Assembly: GCA_005884765.1 (NCBI GenBank)
Contig: VAZV01000186.1
Span: forward strand, 1 to 43,487
DNA from: Alphaproteobacteria bacterium
Lineage (GTDB): Bacteria > Pseudomonadota > Alphaproteobacteria > Rhizobiales > Xanthobacteraceae
Reading direction: 5' to 3'
DNA length: 43,487 nucleotides
A program made the position numbers and the translations under genes. The notes below the pieces were generated by a model. That model made no database searches and was not told the origin of the DNA. It saw only the letters and a list, made by a program, of their open reading frames with translations. Each line of letters starts with the position of its first letter. Within the stretch, counting starts at the first letter, position 1. Positions 1 through 9,543 of this stretch are shown here, one piece after another.

Positions 1-1
1 C

Positions 2-1141
2 GCCGGCGGCATCGCGCACGACTTCAATAATGTGCTCTCCGCGATCATGATGGCCAACGATTTCCTGCTCAACGCGCACAAGCCGACCGACCCTTCGTTC
101 CAGGACATCATGCAGATCAAGCAGAACGCGACCCGCGCGGCGACGCTGGTGCGGCAGCTGCTGGCCTTCTCGCGCCGCCAGACCTTGCGGCCGCAAGTGC
201 TCGATCTTGGCGACGCGTTGTCCGATCTTACCATGCTGCTGCGTCGGCTGATCGGCGAGAAGGTCAAGCTCGACCTCGTCCATGGCCGCGATCTCTGGCC
301 GGTCAAGGTGGACGTCTCGCAATTCGAGCAGGTGGTCGTCAATCTCGCGGTCAACGCCCGCGACGCGATGCCCGACGGCGGCAAGCTGACGGTTAGGACC
401 GCCAACGTGGGCACGGAGGAGTCCGGTCATCTCGCCTACAAGGGCATGCCGGCGGCGGACTACGTGCGGATCGCCATATCGGATACCGGCACCGGAATCC
501 CAGCCGATATCGTCGACAAGATCTTCGAGCCGTTCTTCTCGACCAAGGAAGTCGGCAAGGGCACCGGCCTCGGGCTTTCGACCGTATACGGTATCGTCAA
601 GCAGACCGGCGGCTTCGTCTATGTCAACTCGGAGGAAGGCAAGGGCACGACGTTCGATATTTTCCTGCCGCGGCATCGCCCCGAGCACGACGCGCAGCAC
701 GAGGTGCATGCGGCGAACGGCGCGGGCAAGGAGGCGGGGGCTGGAGCGAAACCGCGCGCCGATCTCACCGGCCAGGGCACCATCCTGCTGGTCGAGGACG
801 AAGAGGGCTTGCGCTCGCTGAACGCACGCGGCTTGCGCTCGCGCGGCTACAGCGTGATCGAGGCGTCGAACGGCATCGAGGCGATGGAGGCGCTCGAGGA
901 AAAAGAGGGCGCGGTCGATCTGGTGGTGTCGGACGTGGTGATGCCGGAAATGGACGGCCCGACGCTCTTGAAGGCGATGCGCGGCCGCAATCCGGACCTC
1001 AAGATCATCTTCGTCTCCGGCTATGCCGAGGATGCCTTCGAGAAGAGCCTGCCGGAGAAACAGCAATTTGCCTTCCTGCCAAAGCCGTTCACGCTGAGCC
1101 AGTTGGTCGCGGCGGTGAAGGAAACCATGACGTCGCAGTAG
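2..1141 (+). CDS. cckA: Hybrid sensor histidine kinase CckA, C-terminal part
   Basis: This is the 3' part of a hybrid histidine kinase whose N-terminal sensor region lies before the window. The frame is open from base 2 and begins with the H-box (AHDFNN), whose His is the phosphorylated residue. An HATPase domain follows, with an N-box ([14 protein letters not shown]) and G-boxes ([16 protein letters not shown]). After a short Ala/Gly-rich linker comes a receiver domain with the acidic pocket (LVEDEE) and the phospho-acceptor Asp in [12 protein letters not shown]. The HDFNN H-box, the kinase-receiver order and the sequence match alphaproteobacterial CckA, which feeds the ChpT-CtrA/CpdR phosphorelay controlling the cell cycle at the inner membrane. 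Family assignment is strong. A CckA-like paralogue cannot be fully excluded without the N-terminus. Confidence 0.88.
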   Translation, partial: AGGIAHDFNNVLSAIMMANDFLLNAHKPTDPSFQDIMQIKQNATRAATLVRQLLAFSRRQTLRPQVLDLGDALSDLTMLLRRLIGEKVKLDLVHGRDLWPVKVDVSQFEQVVVNLAVNARDAMPDGGKLTVRTANVGTEESGHLAYKGMPAADYVRIAISDTGTGIPADIVDKIFEPFFSTKEVGKGTGLGLSTVYGIVKQTGGFVYVNSEEGKGTTFDIFLPRHRPEHDAQHEVHAANGAGKEAGAGAKPRADLTGQGTILLVEDEEGLRSLNARGLRSRGYSVIEASNGIEAMEALEEKEGAVDLVVSDVVMPEMDGPTLLKAMRGRNPDLKIIFVSGYAEDAFEKSLPEKQQFAFLPKPFTLSQLVAAVKETMTSQ

Positions 1142-1157
1142 GGCGTCATACACCTAT

Positions 1158-1249
1158 CGTCATGGCCGGGCTTCGACCCGGCTATCCGTCTTCTTCACAA
1201 GGATCCTTGCGAAAAGCGAGGGTCCCCCCGGGTCAAGCCCGGGGGTGAC
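1158..1249. repeat. Dispersed palindromic intergenic repeat
   Basis: It contains two hairpins: GCCGGG/CCCGGC around CTTCGA (1165-1182), and a second CCCGGG-type arm pair around TCAA (about 1223-1245). The overall form resembles the palindromic GGTCAAGCC-type repeats scattered through Bradyrhizobium-type genomes. A related GGTCAAGCC core recurs inside the repeats at 19404-19558 and 34914-35016. It could help terminate cckA transcription, but no T-run follows. Confidence 0.6.
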
Positions 1250-1380
1250 ATTAATGCAGGCTAATGCGCGTCCCGCGACCCGACGCCGCAGCCGGGGTTC
1301 CCGATTACAGCTTCACTTTTAGGCTCTCCTGCCCATCTTAAGGGCGCCTCCCCATGCCGGGGACTTTAAGGGAAAACAAC

Positions 1381-2337
1381 ATGAAATTCTCGCAACGTAC
1401 GCGCGGTATCGTCCAGGCGATCGCCGTTGTTCTGGCGTTGGCGATCCCGTCGGTAGTAGCCGTCTCGTCGGCCGACGCCCGTGTCGGCGGCGGCTTCTCA
1501 TCGGGCTCGCGCGGTTCACGCACGTTCTCCCCGCCGCCAAGCACGTCGACGGCACCTGGCACCGCACAGCCATTCAACCGCACCACGACCCAGCCGGGCA
1601 ATCCCGGTCTCGGTTCGCCCTCGAGCACAGGCGGCGGCTTCTTCAATTCGCCGGGCCGCGGCCTGCTGGGCGGCCTTGCCGCAGGCTTCCTCGGCGCCGG
1701 GCTGCTCGGCATGCTGTTCGGCGGCGGGATGTTCTCGGGCATCGGCGGATTTTCATCGATCCTCGGCCTGATATTGCAGATCGTCCTGATCGTCTTCGTG
1801 GTCAGACTGGCGATGTCCTGGTGGCAGCGCCGTCACATGACATCGGCGGCCTACGCCGGCGCGGGCGCCGGTCCCGCGGCGCAAGGCGGCTTCGGTTCAG
1901 GAATGGGTTTTGGATTGGGATCGGCCAGCGCGCCGCGCGAAATCCTGCCTGCCGACTACGAAACTTTCGAGCGGTTGCTCGGCGAAATTCAAGCCGCATG
2001 GTCGAACGAAGATGTCGCCAAATTGCACGCGCTGGCGACGCCGGAGGTGGTTTCCTACTTCGTCAAGGATCTGGAGCAGAACCGCGCGCGCAACGTCGTC
2101 AACAAGGTCTCCAGCGTGAAACTCTTGCAGGGCGACCTCGCCGAAGCCTGGCGCGAAGGCGACACCGATTATGCGAGCGTCGCGATGCGGTACTCGCTGA
2201 TCGACAAGACCTTCGACCGCGCCTCTGGCCGGCTGGTCGAAGGCAGCGAGCAGCCGGACGAGGTCACGGAGGTCTGGACCTTCCTGCGGCCGCGCGGCGG
2301 AAATTGGGAGCTGTCGGCGATCCAGCAGACCAACTGA
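1381..2337 (+). CDS. Tim44-like domain membrane protein
   Basis: Protein of 318 aa. I chose the ATG at 1381 because a signal-like N-terminus follows it directly (MKFSQRTRG, then a hydrophobic run ending near SSADA) and AAGGG lies just upstream. The in-frame ATG at 1354 would add nine residues with no better ribosome site. The middle is Gly/Ser/Pro-rich with a strongly hydrophobic, glycine-rich stretch (about residues 95-145) that should span the membrane. The C-terminal ~130 residues are acidic and resemble the Tim44-like fold (typical pieces: ILPADYETFERLLGEIQAAW and EVTEVWTFLRP). Bacterial Tim44-like proteins are envelope proteins of poorly defined role. A rho-independent terminator follows 18 bp downstream, so the gene is probably monocistronic. 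Confidence 0.8.
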   Translation: MKFSQRTRGIVQAIAVVLALAIPSVVAVSSADARVGGGFSSGSRGSRTFSPPPSTSTAPGTAQPFNRTTTQPGNPGLGSPSSTGGGFFNSPGRGLLGGLAAGFLGAGLLGMLFGGGMFSGIGGFSSILGLILQIVLIVFVVRLAMSWWQRRHMTSAAYAGAGAGPAAQGGFGSGMGFGLGSASAPREILPADYETFERLLGEIQAAWSNEDVAKLHALATPEVVSYFVKDLEQNRARNVVNKVSSVKLLQGDLAEAWREGDTDYASVAMRYSLIDKTFDRASGRLVEGSEQPDEVTEVWTFLRPRGGNWELSAIQQTN

Positions 2338-2355
2338 CAGTCTAACATAGACAAG

Positions 2356-2391
2356 AGCGCTGCGGATCAAACCGCGGCGCTTTTTGTTTTT
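2356..2391 (+). terminator. Rho-independent terminator after the Tim44-like gene
   Basis: Arms AGCGCTGCGG (2356-2365) and CCGCGGCGCT (2372-2381) form a 10-bp stem with one mismatch around ATCAAA. The T-rich run TTTTGTTTTT follows. Confidence 0.85.
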
Positions 2392-2401
2392 GGAGTAACG
2401 G

Positions 2402-2620
2402 TCAGCCACGCGGAACGATTTGAAGCTCGACGAGAGCTATCATTTGCAGTACCGCGACATTCCGCTCGCCGGTCTTCGCTGTGCGTAGTATCGATTCCGC
2501 AAGGATGTTGACATGCGCCGAGTTGATCGGGTGCGGCAGGGTGGCTATCGCTCCCTCCAGCGCAGCAGTCATGATCTCGATCACTTCGGGAGAGAATGAT
2601 GCATCCGCGAAATCCTTCAT
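2402..2620 (-). CDS. Small conserved hypothetical protein
   Basis: Protein of 72 aa if it starts at the ATG at 2620 (MKDFADASFSPEV). The frame is open further upstream to 2791, but that part reads as low-quality sequence. The body is helical (EVIEIMTAALEGAIATLP, then AHVNILAESILRTAKTGE) and resembles short rhizobial proteins of unknown function that share a SAHV..IAESILRTA..GE pattern. That match is from memory. No signal peptide or known domain is visible. It converges on the Tim44-like gene and shares the terminator region with it. Function unknown. Confidence 0.6.
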   Translation of the reverse strand: MKDFADASFSPEVIEIMTAALEGAIATLPHPINSAHVNILAESILRTAKTGERNVAVLQMIALVELQIVPRG

Positions 2621-2993
2621 CGGCGGGCCTGCGGACGGAGAAAGTGCTACGTCATTCCTTTGCTCCACAACGCTGGAAAAAATCAGGAGTTCCGACGGCT
2701 GCGACCTGTCACGCTCGAAACAAATGCTTCGCCCATTGCTTGCGCCTTGGTCTTGATACCTTCGGCCTGCACCGGATACCGAGGCGCTCACCAGGCGCGG
2801 CTATCGCCGCGGCGGCCACGTCGCCGATTGCAGGCCTCAACGCCTCTTCCGCATGATGGACAGTTGATGTAGCCTGATCGCAGAGCCGCCATCAGGACGT
2901 GCCGAAGTCCTGCGAAATATCGGCGCCGTCTTTGCCTGCGGCGGGCGTCGCACTCTCTTTGATCTCTACGCTTATGGCCAACCCATTTCGACT
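2621..2993. other. Gene-poor stretch with an upstream open frame
   Basis: No convincing gene starts here. On the plus strand the frame of the next ORF (2994-3227) is open back to about 2868 without an ATG, reading pieces such as GAVFACGG and LFDLYAYGQP. The true start of that gene may be non-ATG, or its 5' end may have been lost. Confidence 0.4.
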
Positions 2994-3227
2994 ATGTCGG
3001 AAGAGGGCACGGCGCCATTGATTGCAACAGCTACTGACGGCCCCGGCGTTTTGGTCATCTTCGATGTGCCTGAACCCAGTGCAGCACCGGCGATTTGCGG
3101 CGTTGTGGTAGCAGCCGGCACGCTCCAGAATGTTAAGCTCACTCGTCTGTTGACGCAGGACGAAGTGATGCAGGTCCGGCAAAAAGCCAGTAAGCTTCGC
3201 TCCGCATATACCCCGCCCGGTGGTTAA
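2994..3227 (+). CDS. Hypothetical protein, possibly 5'-truncated
   Basis: Protein of 77 aa from the ATG at 2994. The sequence is protein-like (PGVLVIFDVPEPSAAPAIC, GVVVAAGTLQNVKLTRLL, then a helical MQVRQKASKLRSAY end). The same frame stays open upstream to about 2868 and is coding-like (RRTLFDLYAYGQPISTM), so the ATG may be internal to a longer or decayed gene. No Shine-Dalgarno is seen before 2994. I do not recognise the family. Nothing nearby suggests a role. Confidence 0.4.
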   Translation: MSEEGTAPLIATATDGPGVLVIFDVPEPSAAPAICGVVVAAGTLQNVKLTRLLTQDEVMQVRQKASKLRSAYTPPGG

Positions 3228-3516
3228 GAGATATCGGTGGCAGCCGATGCGGCTGCCACCATCATTCGCGATTGGCACTGCACCCAATACTGGACATTCG
3301 ATTGGGTTGACCGGCTCTGGTCCCCAGTGGATCGAAAACCTCCATCGCCATGTGATGTGCAAAAAATTGCCAGCGTCCGCAGGTCGGCTCCGCCGACGGC
3401 GGGCTATGCCGTGCCTCTCCGTGCGTGCGCCGGGACAGGCCGGCCGAACCGATGCTCTATTGGTTTGTTAATGCTGCAAACCACGCATCGCATGGAAGAC
3501 AGAACAGGGATGTCAC
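3228..3516. other. Intergenic region before the GST-like gene
   Basis: 289 bases with no gene I can support. It should hold the promoter of the GST-like gene. No clear box pair was recognised. Confidence 0.4.
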
Positions 3517-4224
3517 ATGAAATACTCGCTTTATTACTGGCCGGACATTCAGGGACGCGGCGAATATATCCGCCTGGCACTGGAAGATGCCGGCGCTGAC
3601 TATGACGATGTAGCGCGCAGGGGCAACGGCACGTCGGCAATGATGCGGATGATGGAGGGGAATCGCGGCATGCCGCCCTTTGCGCCGCCATTTCTCAAGG
3701 CGGGAAAACTTCTGATCGGGCAGACCGCCAATATCCTGCTTTATCTCGGCGCGCGCCATGGGCTCGCGCCAAAGTCGGAAGCCGGGAAGCTTTGGGTGCA
3801 TCAGCTTCAGTTGACGATCGCCGACCTCGTGCTCGAAAGTCACGACACCCATCATCCGCTTGGCCCGTCGCTCTACTATGAAGACCAGCGTGCGCCCGCC
3901 AAGAAACGCACCGATGAGTTCTGGAAAGAGCGCGTGCCGAAATATCTCGGCTATTTCGAAGGGCTGCTGAAGGGCCATGGCGGCGCTTACCTCACCGGCC
4001 GCAGGATCACCTATGTCGACCTCTCGATGTTCCAGGTCGTGGAGGGGCTGCGCTACGCTTTTCCAAAGCGGATGAAAGCCTTCGAGCCGGAAATTCCCGG
4101 CCTGGTCGAACTGCGCGATCGCGTTGCCGCGCGGCCCAACATCAAGGCTTATCTCTCAAGCGACCGGCGTATCGCCTTCAACGAGGACGGCATTTTTCGA
4201 CACTACAAGGAGCTGGATTTGTAG
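3517..4224 (+). CDS. Glutathione S-transferase-like protein
   Basis: Protein of 235 aa. The N-terminal ~80 residues have the thioredoxin-like GST fold: a beta strand MKYSLYYWPDIQGRGEYIRL with a Tyr near the start (as in sigma/alpha-type GSTs), and a glutathione-binding segment ending LIGQTANILLYLGARHGL, where QTANI corresponds to the usual Q(S/T)xAI motif. The C-terminal helical domain follows (HQLQLTIADLVLES, then YLTGRRITYVDLSMFQVVEGL, a typical N-capping-box region). Cytoplasmic, probably conjugating or reducing small electrophiles with glutathione; the substrate is unknown. AGGGA precedes the ATG. It stands alone, so context gives no pathway. Confidence 0.85.
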   Translation: MKYSLYYWPDIQGRGEYIRLALEDAGADYDDVARRGNGTSAMMRMMEGNRGMPPFAPPFLKAGKLLIGQTANILLYLGARHGLAPKSEAGKLWVHQLQLTIADLVLESHDTHHPLGPSLYYEDQRAPAKKRTDEFWKERVPKYLGYFEGLLKGHGGAYLTGRRITYVDLSMFQVVEGLRYAFPKRMKAFEPEIPGLVELRDRVAARPNIKAYLSSDRRIAFNEDGIFRHYKELDL

Positions 4225-4333
4225 CAAGCGGCGAGCGGCCGACCGCAGGTTCCCCGCATCTCTTCTGCTGCACGACGTGGAACAGTCAGCAACCCATCTC
4301 GTTGTTGTGTGCCCATTCCAAAGGAGGATCCTG

Positions 4334-4603
4334 ATGAAGAAAACACTCGTCATCGCGACCGCCGTTCTGTTTGGAACGAGCGCCTTCGCACTCGCCGCCG
4401 AAAACAAGGGCGGCGCCTCAAAGATGTCGCCCGGTCACAAAATGCAAAACTCCAAGTCCGGCACCAGCAAGGGTGCGTCCGAAAATAGCCCCGGCGATCA
4501 GATGCAGGACAAGGGCACGGTCGGGCAGTCGAGGGGCTCAAAGAAGGGCGCATCGGAATATTCGCCCGGCGACCGCATGAACGACAAGCGCGGCAAATAC
4601 TGA
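4334..4603 (+). CDS. Small exported protein with KGASExSPGDxM repeats
   Basis: Protein of 89 aa. The start at 4334 is set by a strong AAGGAGG at 4321-4327 and by the signal peptide MKKTLVIATAVLFGTSAFALA with cleavage likely after ALA. The mature part is very hydrophilic and holds three related units: GGASKMSPGHKMQ, GASENSPGDQMQD and GASEYSPGDRMND. The charged, low-hydrophobicity composition suggests an unstructured periplasmic or secreted peptide. I recognise similar small proteins in Bradyrhizobium, but no function is known. A terminator follows at once, so it is its own transcript. Confidence 0.82.
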   Translation: MKKTLVIATAVLFGTSAFALAAENKGGASKMSPGHKMQNSKSGTSKGASENSPGDQMQDKGTVGQSRGSKKGASEYSPGDRMNDKRGKY

Positions 4604-4627
4604 GCGGCAAATATTGAAATGAAACGA

Positions 4628-4655
4628 GCCCGTCGGCCGAGCTGACGGGTTCTTT
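4628..4655 (+). terminator. Rho-independent terminator
   Basis: CCCGTC and GACGGG arms enclose a nine-base loop and are followed by TTCTTTG. It lies about 25 bp after the stop of the small repeat protein gene. Confidence 0.65.
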
Positions 4656-4726
4656 GTGATCGGCCAGTGGCCGATCGCCCGCGGTGCGGGCGCGCGGAGC
4701 GTTTTGCCGACGCTCAGATCAGGGTA

Positions 4727-4828
4727 GAGCGCGATGACTTTTCTTCGAATCGTCATCCCACTCTATCTTTTTGTTTGAGCATGATCTTTTTCGGAAAACC
4801 GGTATCCACTTTTCCGGATCATGCTCTA
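4727..4828. repeat. Dispersed repeat with GAGCATGATC/GATCATGCTC hairpin
   Basis: The long stem pairs GAGCATGATC...CGGAAAA with TTTTCCG...GATCATGCTC, preceded by a GCGATGACTTTTCTTCGAAT-type leader. Related copies lie at 19404-19558 and 20447-20521. The 3' edge of the repeat supplies the stop codon of the minus-strand GFA gene (CTA at 4826-4828). Confidence 0.75.
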
Positions 4829-5185
4829 GCGGTTCCGTCCATCGATCGGCGTCATGGCGATCGTGGAGAGGTCGATGCCGTCGATGCAACTGACGTTGAG
4901 CGCTATCACCTCGGTGCCGTCGGGCCGCGTGCCGCGGGCGAACACGTCGACGCCGCAATCGATGCAGAGCTGATGCCGGATGGCGTGCCTGTTGAAGAGA
5001 TATTCCTTGAGGTTTTCCTCGCCGGCCCGGAGCTGGAAGTTCGTCGGCGCCAGGAACGCTAAATGCAGCCCCTTCTTGGTGCAGATCGAGCAGTTGCACG
5101 CGGTTACCATGGCGAGATCGCTGGTAGCTTCAAACCGCACTTGGCCGCAATGGCAGCCGCCCGTAAAGGTTTTGGGGGTAGGCAT
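4826..5185 (-). CDS. GFA family (CENP-V/Gfa) zinc-binding protein
   Basis: Protein of 119 aa, the usual length for the family. It carries the zinc ligands of the GFA fold: CHC at 11-13, CNCSIC with Cys30, Cys32 and Cys35, and LCIDCG with Cys74 and Cys77. The founding member was described as glutathione-dependent formaldehyde-activating enzyme. Most relatives, probably including this one, have no proven substrate. Cytoplasmic; no signal peptide. The stop codon lies inside a dispersed repeat, so the extreme C-terminus may have been altered by repeat insertion. Confidence 0.88.
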   Translation of the reverse strand: MPTPKTFTGGCHCGQVRFEATSDLAMVTACNCSICTKKGLHLAFLAPTNFQLRAGEENLKEYLFNRHAIRHQLCIDCGVDVFARGTRPDGTEVIALNVSCIDGIDLSTIAMTPIDGRNR

Positions 5186-5570
5186 CGTCAGCTCCTTGCC
5201 GTTGCCATCATTTAAGGCATTTTCCGGCAGGTTGGCGACGCTGATTTCTCCGTAAAGGGAGGGGCGACTGTGGATCAGGCCAACTGGTCCACCCGCGTTC
5301 CCTGTCCGGGCGGCAGCGGAGGCGGCGGCGTCGGCTGAGCCGCGCCGGCGTCGTCGGCAAAGGCGTCGACGGTCGGGTCAGTCGTCTTGGGCGCGCTCGC
5401 CTGCGGCGCGGCTATTGGGGCTGACGGCGTGATACTTGAAATGTTCACCTGAGGGACCCTCGATTCATCGCGACCATCCTCGCCGAGTGCGACCAATGCA
5501 TCGTGAATCCAGTCGTTAAAATGCGACGCATCGGGACCGATCCCGCCGCATGGTGAACGGGAGGTGCCCT
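5186..5570 (-). other. Spacer with a weak Pro/Ala-rich open frame
   Basis: A minus-strand frame ending at 5275 reads a protein-like tail (ALVALGEDGRDESRVPQVN, then a Pro-rich region and GTRVDQLA). It has no ATG after the preceding gene. A TTG at 5496 would give 73 aa but lacks a convincing ribosome site. It may be a small gene with an unusual start or a decayed remnant. Nothing else is seen in this stretch. Confidence 0.3.
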
Positions 5571-6047
5571 CTATTGGTCCAGGCTGCGCGAGATCGTAAT
5601 CGAGGATTCGGTCTTGGTCCTGGTGCAGCGCATATCGAGACGGCGGTAGCGGATCGAGACGTCGTCGCCATGGATCAGGCCGGTCCGCTTGACGCAGCGC
5701 GTCGCGCCTTTCAGCATGTCGTCCTTCGGCAATGTGAAGATGATGGCGGCGGCGCCGGCGATCAGATCGAGAAAGGCCGGCGACGCCTTGCGGTCGGCCT
5801 TGGCGAACAATTGATTGCTGAAGTTCTTGCCCGAACAGCCGAGCGTGATTTCCCGGGCGTTTGGATGCGCCAGATAAATCGTGCCCGCGGCCGTCTGCCC
5901 GACCCGTATGCCGTCGATCTGGCCCTTGAGCTGGCCCGCGAGATCGTCGCACCGATCCGCCCGCGCCGGCAGTGCCGTGAATGCGGCAAGCCAAGCAAGC
6001 GCTGCGGCGAGCAAGGCCGAGCGGCGAAACTGTCGTCGTGATGTCAT
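5571..6047 (-). CDS. Exported hypothetical protein
   Basis: Protein of 158 aa. The start at 6047 gives a signal peptide with an Arg-rich n-region and an Ala/Leu core (MTSRRQFRRSALLAAALAW, cleavage likely after PARA). The mature part has cysteines in RCDDL, LGCSG, RCVKR and MRCTR, which could form two disulfides in the periplasm. The N-terminal RRQFRRS could be read as a weak twin-arginine-like signal but does not match the full Tat motif. No family recognised. It is divergent from the BrnTA locus across 179 bp. Confidence 0.7.
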   Translation of the reverse strand: MTSRRQFRRSALLAAALAWLAAFTALPARADRCDDLAGQLKGQIDGIRVGQTAAGTIYLAHPNAREITLGCSGKNFSNQLFAKADRKASPAFLDLIAGAAAIIFTLPKDDMLKGATRCVKRTGLIHGDDVSIRYRRLDMRCTRTKTESSITISRSLDQ

Positions 6048-6174
6048 GTGTGGAGGCCCCTGTGCAGCTCATTGAAGCGGCTGCGAGCTGATAGCGCAAG
6101 GTGCAGTTTCCCTGCACAAAGCGCAAAGAACATAGTTGCAAATTGGTCACCACTGGAGAATGCTGACTTCCAAG

Positions 6175-6190
6175 CCATATGGAAATATGG
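6175..6190. promoter_or_regulatory. Candidate BrnA operator
   Basis: Perfect inverted repeat CCATAT-GGAA-ATATGG, 36 bp upstream of brnT, in an AT-rich patch that is unusual for this genome. Antitoxins of the BrnA type are ribbon-helix-helix repressors that bind palindromes at their own promoter, so this is the natural operator candidate. Binding is inferred. Confidence 0.55.
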
Positions 6191-6226
6191 TAATCTATCC
6201 ATACGAGGGGCGACCCGCGTAACCGA

Positions 6227-6502
6227 ATGCCCGATTTTGAATGGGACACCGCAAAAGACAGGCTCAATCGGGTCAAGCATGGCATCGGGTTCGAGTTAGC
6301 CCAGCAGGCGTTTCTGGACCCGTTGCGCCTGATTGCCGAAGACCTCGATCATGGCGGTGGCGAGCAGCGGTATTTCTGCTTCGGCCGGGTCGAGGGAGCC
6401 GTGATGACGGTACGTTTCACATGGCGAAACCAGAAGATCAGGATTTTCGGGGCTGGCTACTGGCGGAAAGGAAAGGCGATCTATGAAAAAACCAACGGTT
6501 AA
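6227..6502 (+). CDS. brnT: BrnT family toxin
   Basis: Protein of 91 aa, the usual BrnT size. The N-terminus FEWDTAKDRLNRVKHGIGFE fits the family pattern (F-x-W-D/W-x-x-K-x-x-x-N-x-x-KHG-x-x-F). The later RYFCFGRVEGAVMTVRFTWR and IRIFGAGYWRKGKAIYE match the conserved R-x-x-x-x-G and the IR-x-x-S/GA-R/Y-x-A/G-x-x-x-E end. Known BrnT is a RelE-like ribonuclease toxin neutralised by BrnA. The stop overlaps the start of the antitoxin gene by 20 bp, so the two are translationally coupled. The toxin-first order is typical of brnTA. Confidence 0.88.
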   Translation: MPDFEWDTAKDRLNRVKHGIGFELAQQAFLDPLRLIAEDLDHGGGEQRYFCFGRVEGAVMTVRFTWRNQKIRIFGAGYWRKGKAIYEKTNG

Positions 6503-6725
6503 ATACAGCAAAGGCGAGATCGGCCGCGTCAGGATCGTTGAGGATTTCCTGCCGCCACCGGACAGGCTGGTGCTGCGCGAGGACAATGTAAAGGTGACGC
6601 TGAGCTTGTCGCAGCGCTCGGTGGCCTTCTTCAAGCGCGCTGCGCGGCAGCGCCGCGTGCCCTATCAGCGCATGATCCGCGCGCTGGTGGACGCCTATGC
6701 GGAGAAACAGGAAGGCAAGGGGTGA
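6483..6725 (+). CDS. brnA: BrnA-like antitoxin, ribbon-helix-helix
   Basis: Protein of 80 aa starting inside the end of brnT. The C-terminal half has the ribbon-helix-helix layout: strand NVKVTLSLSQRSVAFFKRAA, a turn, then helix PYQRMIRALVDAYAEK, as in CopG/BrnA proteins. The basic N-terminus (MKKPTVKYSKGEIGRVRIV) probably contacts the toxin. It should bind BrnT and repress the operon, probably through the palindrome at 6175-6190. It is shorter than some BrnA proteins but complete. Confidence 0.85.
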   Translation: MKKPTVKYSKGEIGRVRIVEDFLPPPDRLVLREDNVKVTLSLSQRSVAFFKRAARQRRVPYQRMIRALVDAYAEKQEGKG

Positions 6726-6896
6726 GCGCCATATCGCGCGTTCTCAACGCCGGGCTGAATATGCCGCACCACTCGGTCCCGCGGTCTCCCCTCGGAGGGG
6801 AAAACCTTCCTTTTGTTCGAAAAATGCTTAGAACGGTTCAGTCGCCGGAAGGACCTGCAATCGACACAGCCCGGCCTAGAACCCGCGAGCTACCCC

Positions 6897-8552
<1,656 letters not shown>

Positions 8553-8605
8553 GAATTCAAGCCCGTTGCTATCTTCCTGCCGTAAGGCCTTGAACTGAGA
8601 GCACA

Positions 8606-9049
8606 ATGATCGAATGGTTCGACGACCTGAAGTTAGGGATGCGCTTCAAGAGCGGTGCGGTTACCGTCAGCCGGGAAGATATCAAGCGGTTCGCCTCCGA
8701 ATTCGACCCGCAGCCGTTCCACATGGACGAAGCCGCCGCCGAGAACACGGCGTTCAAGGGCCTTGCAGCTTCAGGATGGCATACGGCCGCAATCGCCATG
8801 AACCTTGCGGTCCAGGTCCGGCCGTTCGGGCCGCATCCGCTGCTGGGGGCTGGCGTCGATGATCTGCGCTGGATGAAGCCGGTGCGCCCCGGCGACACAC
8901 TCCACCTCGAGGGCGAGGTGGTCGAACTGGTCCCGTCGCGAACCAAGCCGCAAGGCATCGCCCGGGTCAAATGGACCGCCTACAATCAACACGACGAGCC
9001 GGTCTATACATTCAACCCGATCGGAATCGTGCCTCGCCGTCCCACCTAA
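8606..9049 (+). CDS. MaoC family dehydratase
   Basis: Protein of 147 aa with a single hot-dog fold. The hydratase motif is present as ASEFDPQPFHMDEAAA, with Asp34 and His39 as the expected catalytic pair, followed by FKGLAASGWHTAAIAM. Members hydrate enoyl-CoA esters (R-specific hydratase type); the substrate cannot be told from sequence. It begins 54 bp after the fumarase stop and may be cotranscribed with it. That arrangement looks coincidental rather than metabolic. Confidence 0.88.
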   Translation: MIEWFDDLKLGMRFKSGAVTVSREDIKRFASEFDPQPFHMDEAAAENTAFKGLAASGWHTAAIAMNLAVQVRPFGPHPLLGAGVDDLRWMKPVRPGDTLHLEGEVVELVPSRTKPQGIARVKWTAYNQHDEPVYTFNPIGIVPRRPT

Positions 9050-9122
9050 AGCGAGCAAGGTGAGCCGGTCAGCGCATCGAGGCCCACCTGTGTCGAATGC
9101 GGAACGTTTCGCTACGTCCGCC

Positions 9123-9419
9123 TTACGCCCTGGTCCCCGTAAACGAAAAACTGCCCATCGGACCGATGCCCATTTCGCCGGACATGCTGTCGCCCGCTAC
9201 CTTGCCGGAAAATTCCAGCGTCAGCGGCATCGGATTGGTGATCGAGACCTTCCAGGTGAGGTCGTCGCCATTGGCGGTGCCGTCGAAAATCTCGGTGGAA
9301 TTGCCATCGGCGCCCTGCGTGCCCGTCAGGGTGCCGCCCGTGCTTTTTAGGTTCAGCGTCGCCTTGCGCTCGCCCATCGGGGTCGACATGACAAGATTCC
9401 AGTTTCCGTCCACAGCCAT
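9123..9419 (-). CDS. Small hypothetical beta-rich protein
   Basis: Protein of 98 aa. The ATG at 9419 (MAVDGNWNLVMSTPMGERKA) is preceded by GAGGAG at a good distance and is preferred to upstream in-frame starts. The sequence alternates strands and Gly/Asp turns (TLNLKSTGGTLTGTQ, STEIFDGTANGDDLTWKVSI, LTLEFSGKVAGDSMSGEM), which suggests a lipocalin-like or half-barrel beta protein. No signal peptide. Similar small proteins occur widely in alphaproteobacteria. Function unknown. Confidence 0.75.
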   Translation of the reverse strand: MAVDGNWNLVMSTPMGERKATLNLKSTGGTLTGTQGADGNSTEIFDGTANGDDLTWKVSITNPMPLTLEFSGKVAGDSMSGEMGIGPMGSFSFTGTRA

Positions 9420-9543
9420 GGCTTGGTCTCCTCGATCGATTGTTTCGCAAAACCCGGAATGGTTTCGGGGCGCGGTATAGCTCATCCCGAAGCCCAAGCC
9501 CAACCCCATGAAAAGGGGGTGTTTGACGCGTTTCTTCACGCGA

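Noticed and set aside
6813..6896. Upstream start of the fumarase
   Set aside because: The added 28 residues are unlike the family, and the region also follows the end of brnA closely.
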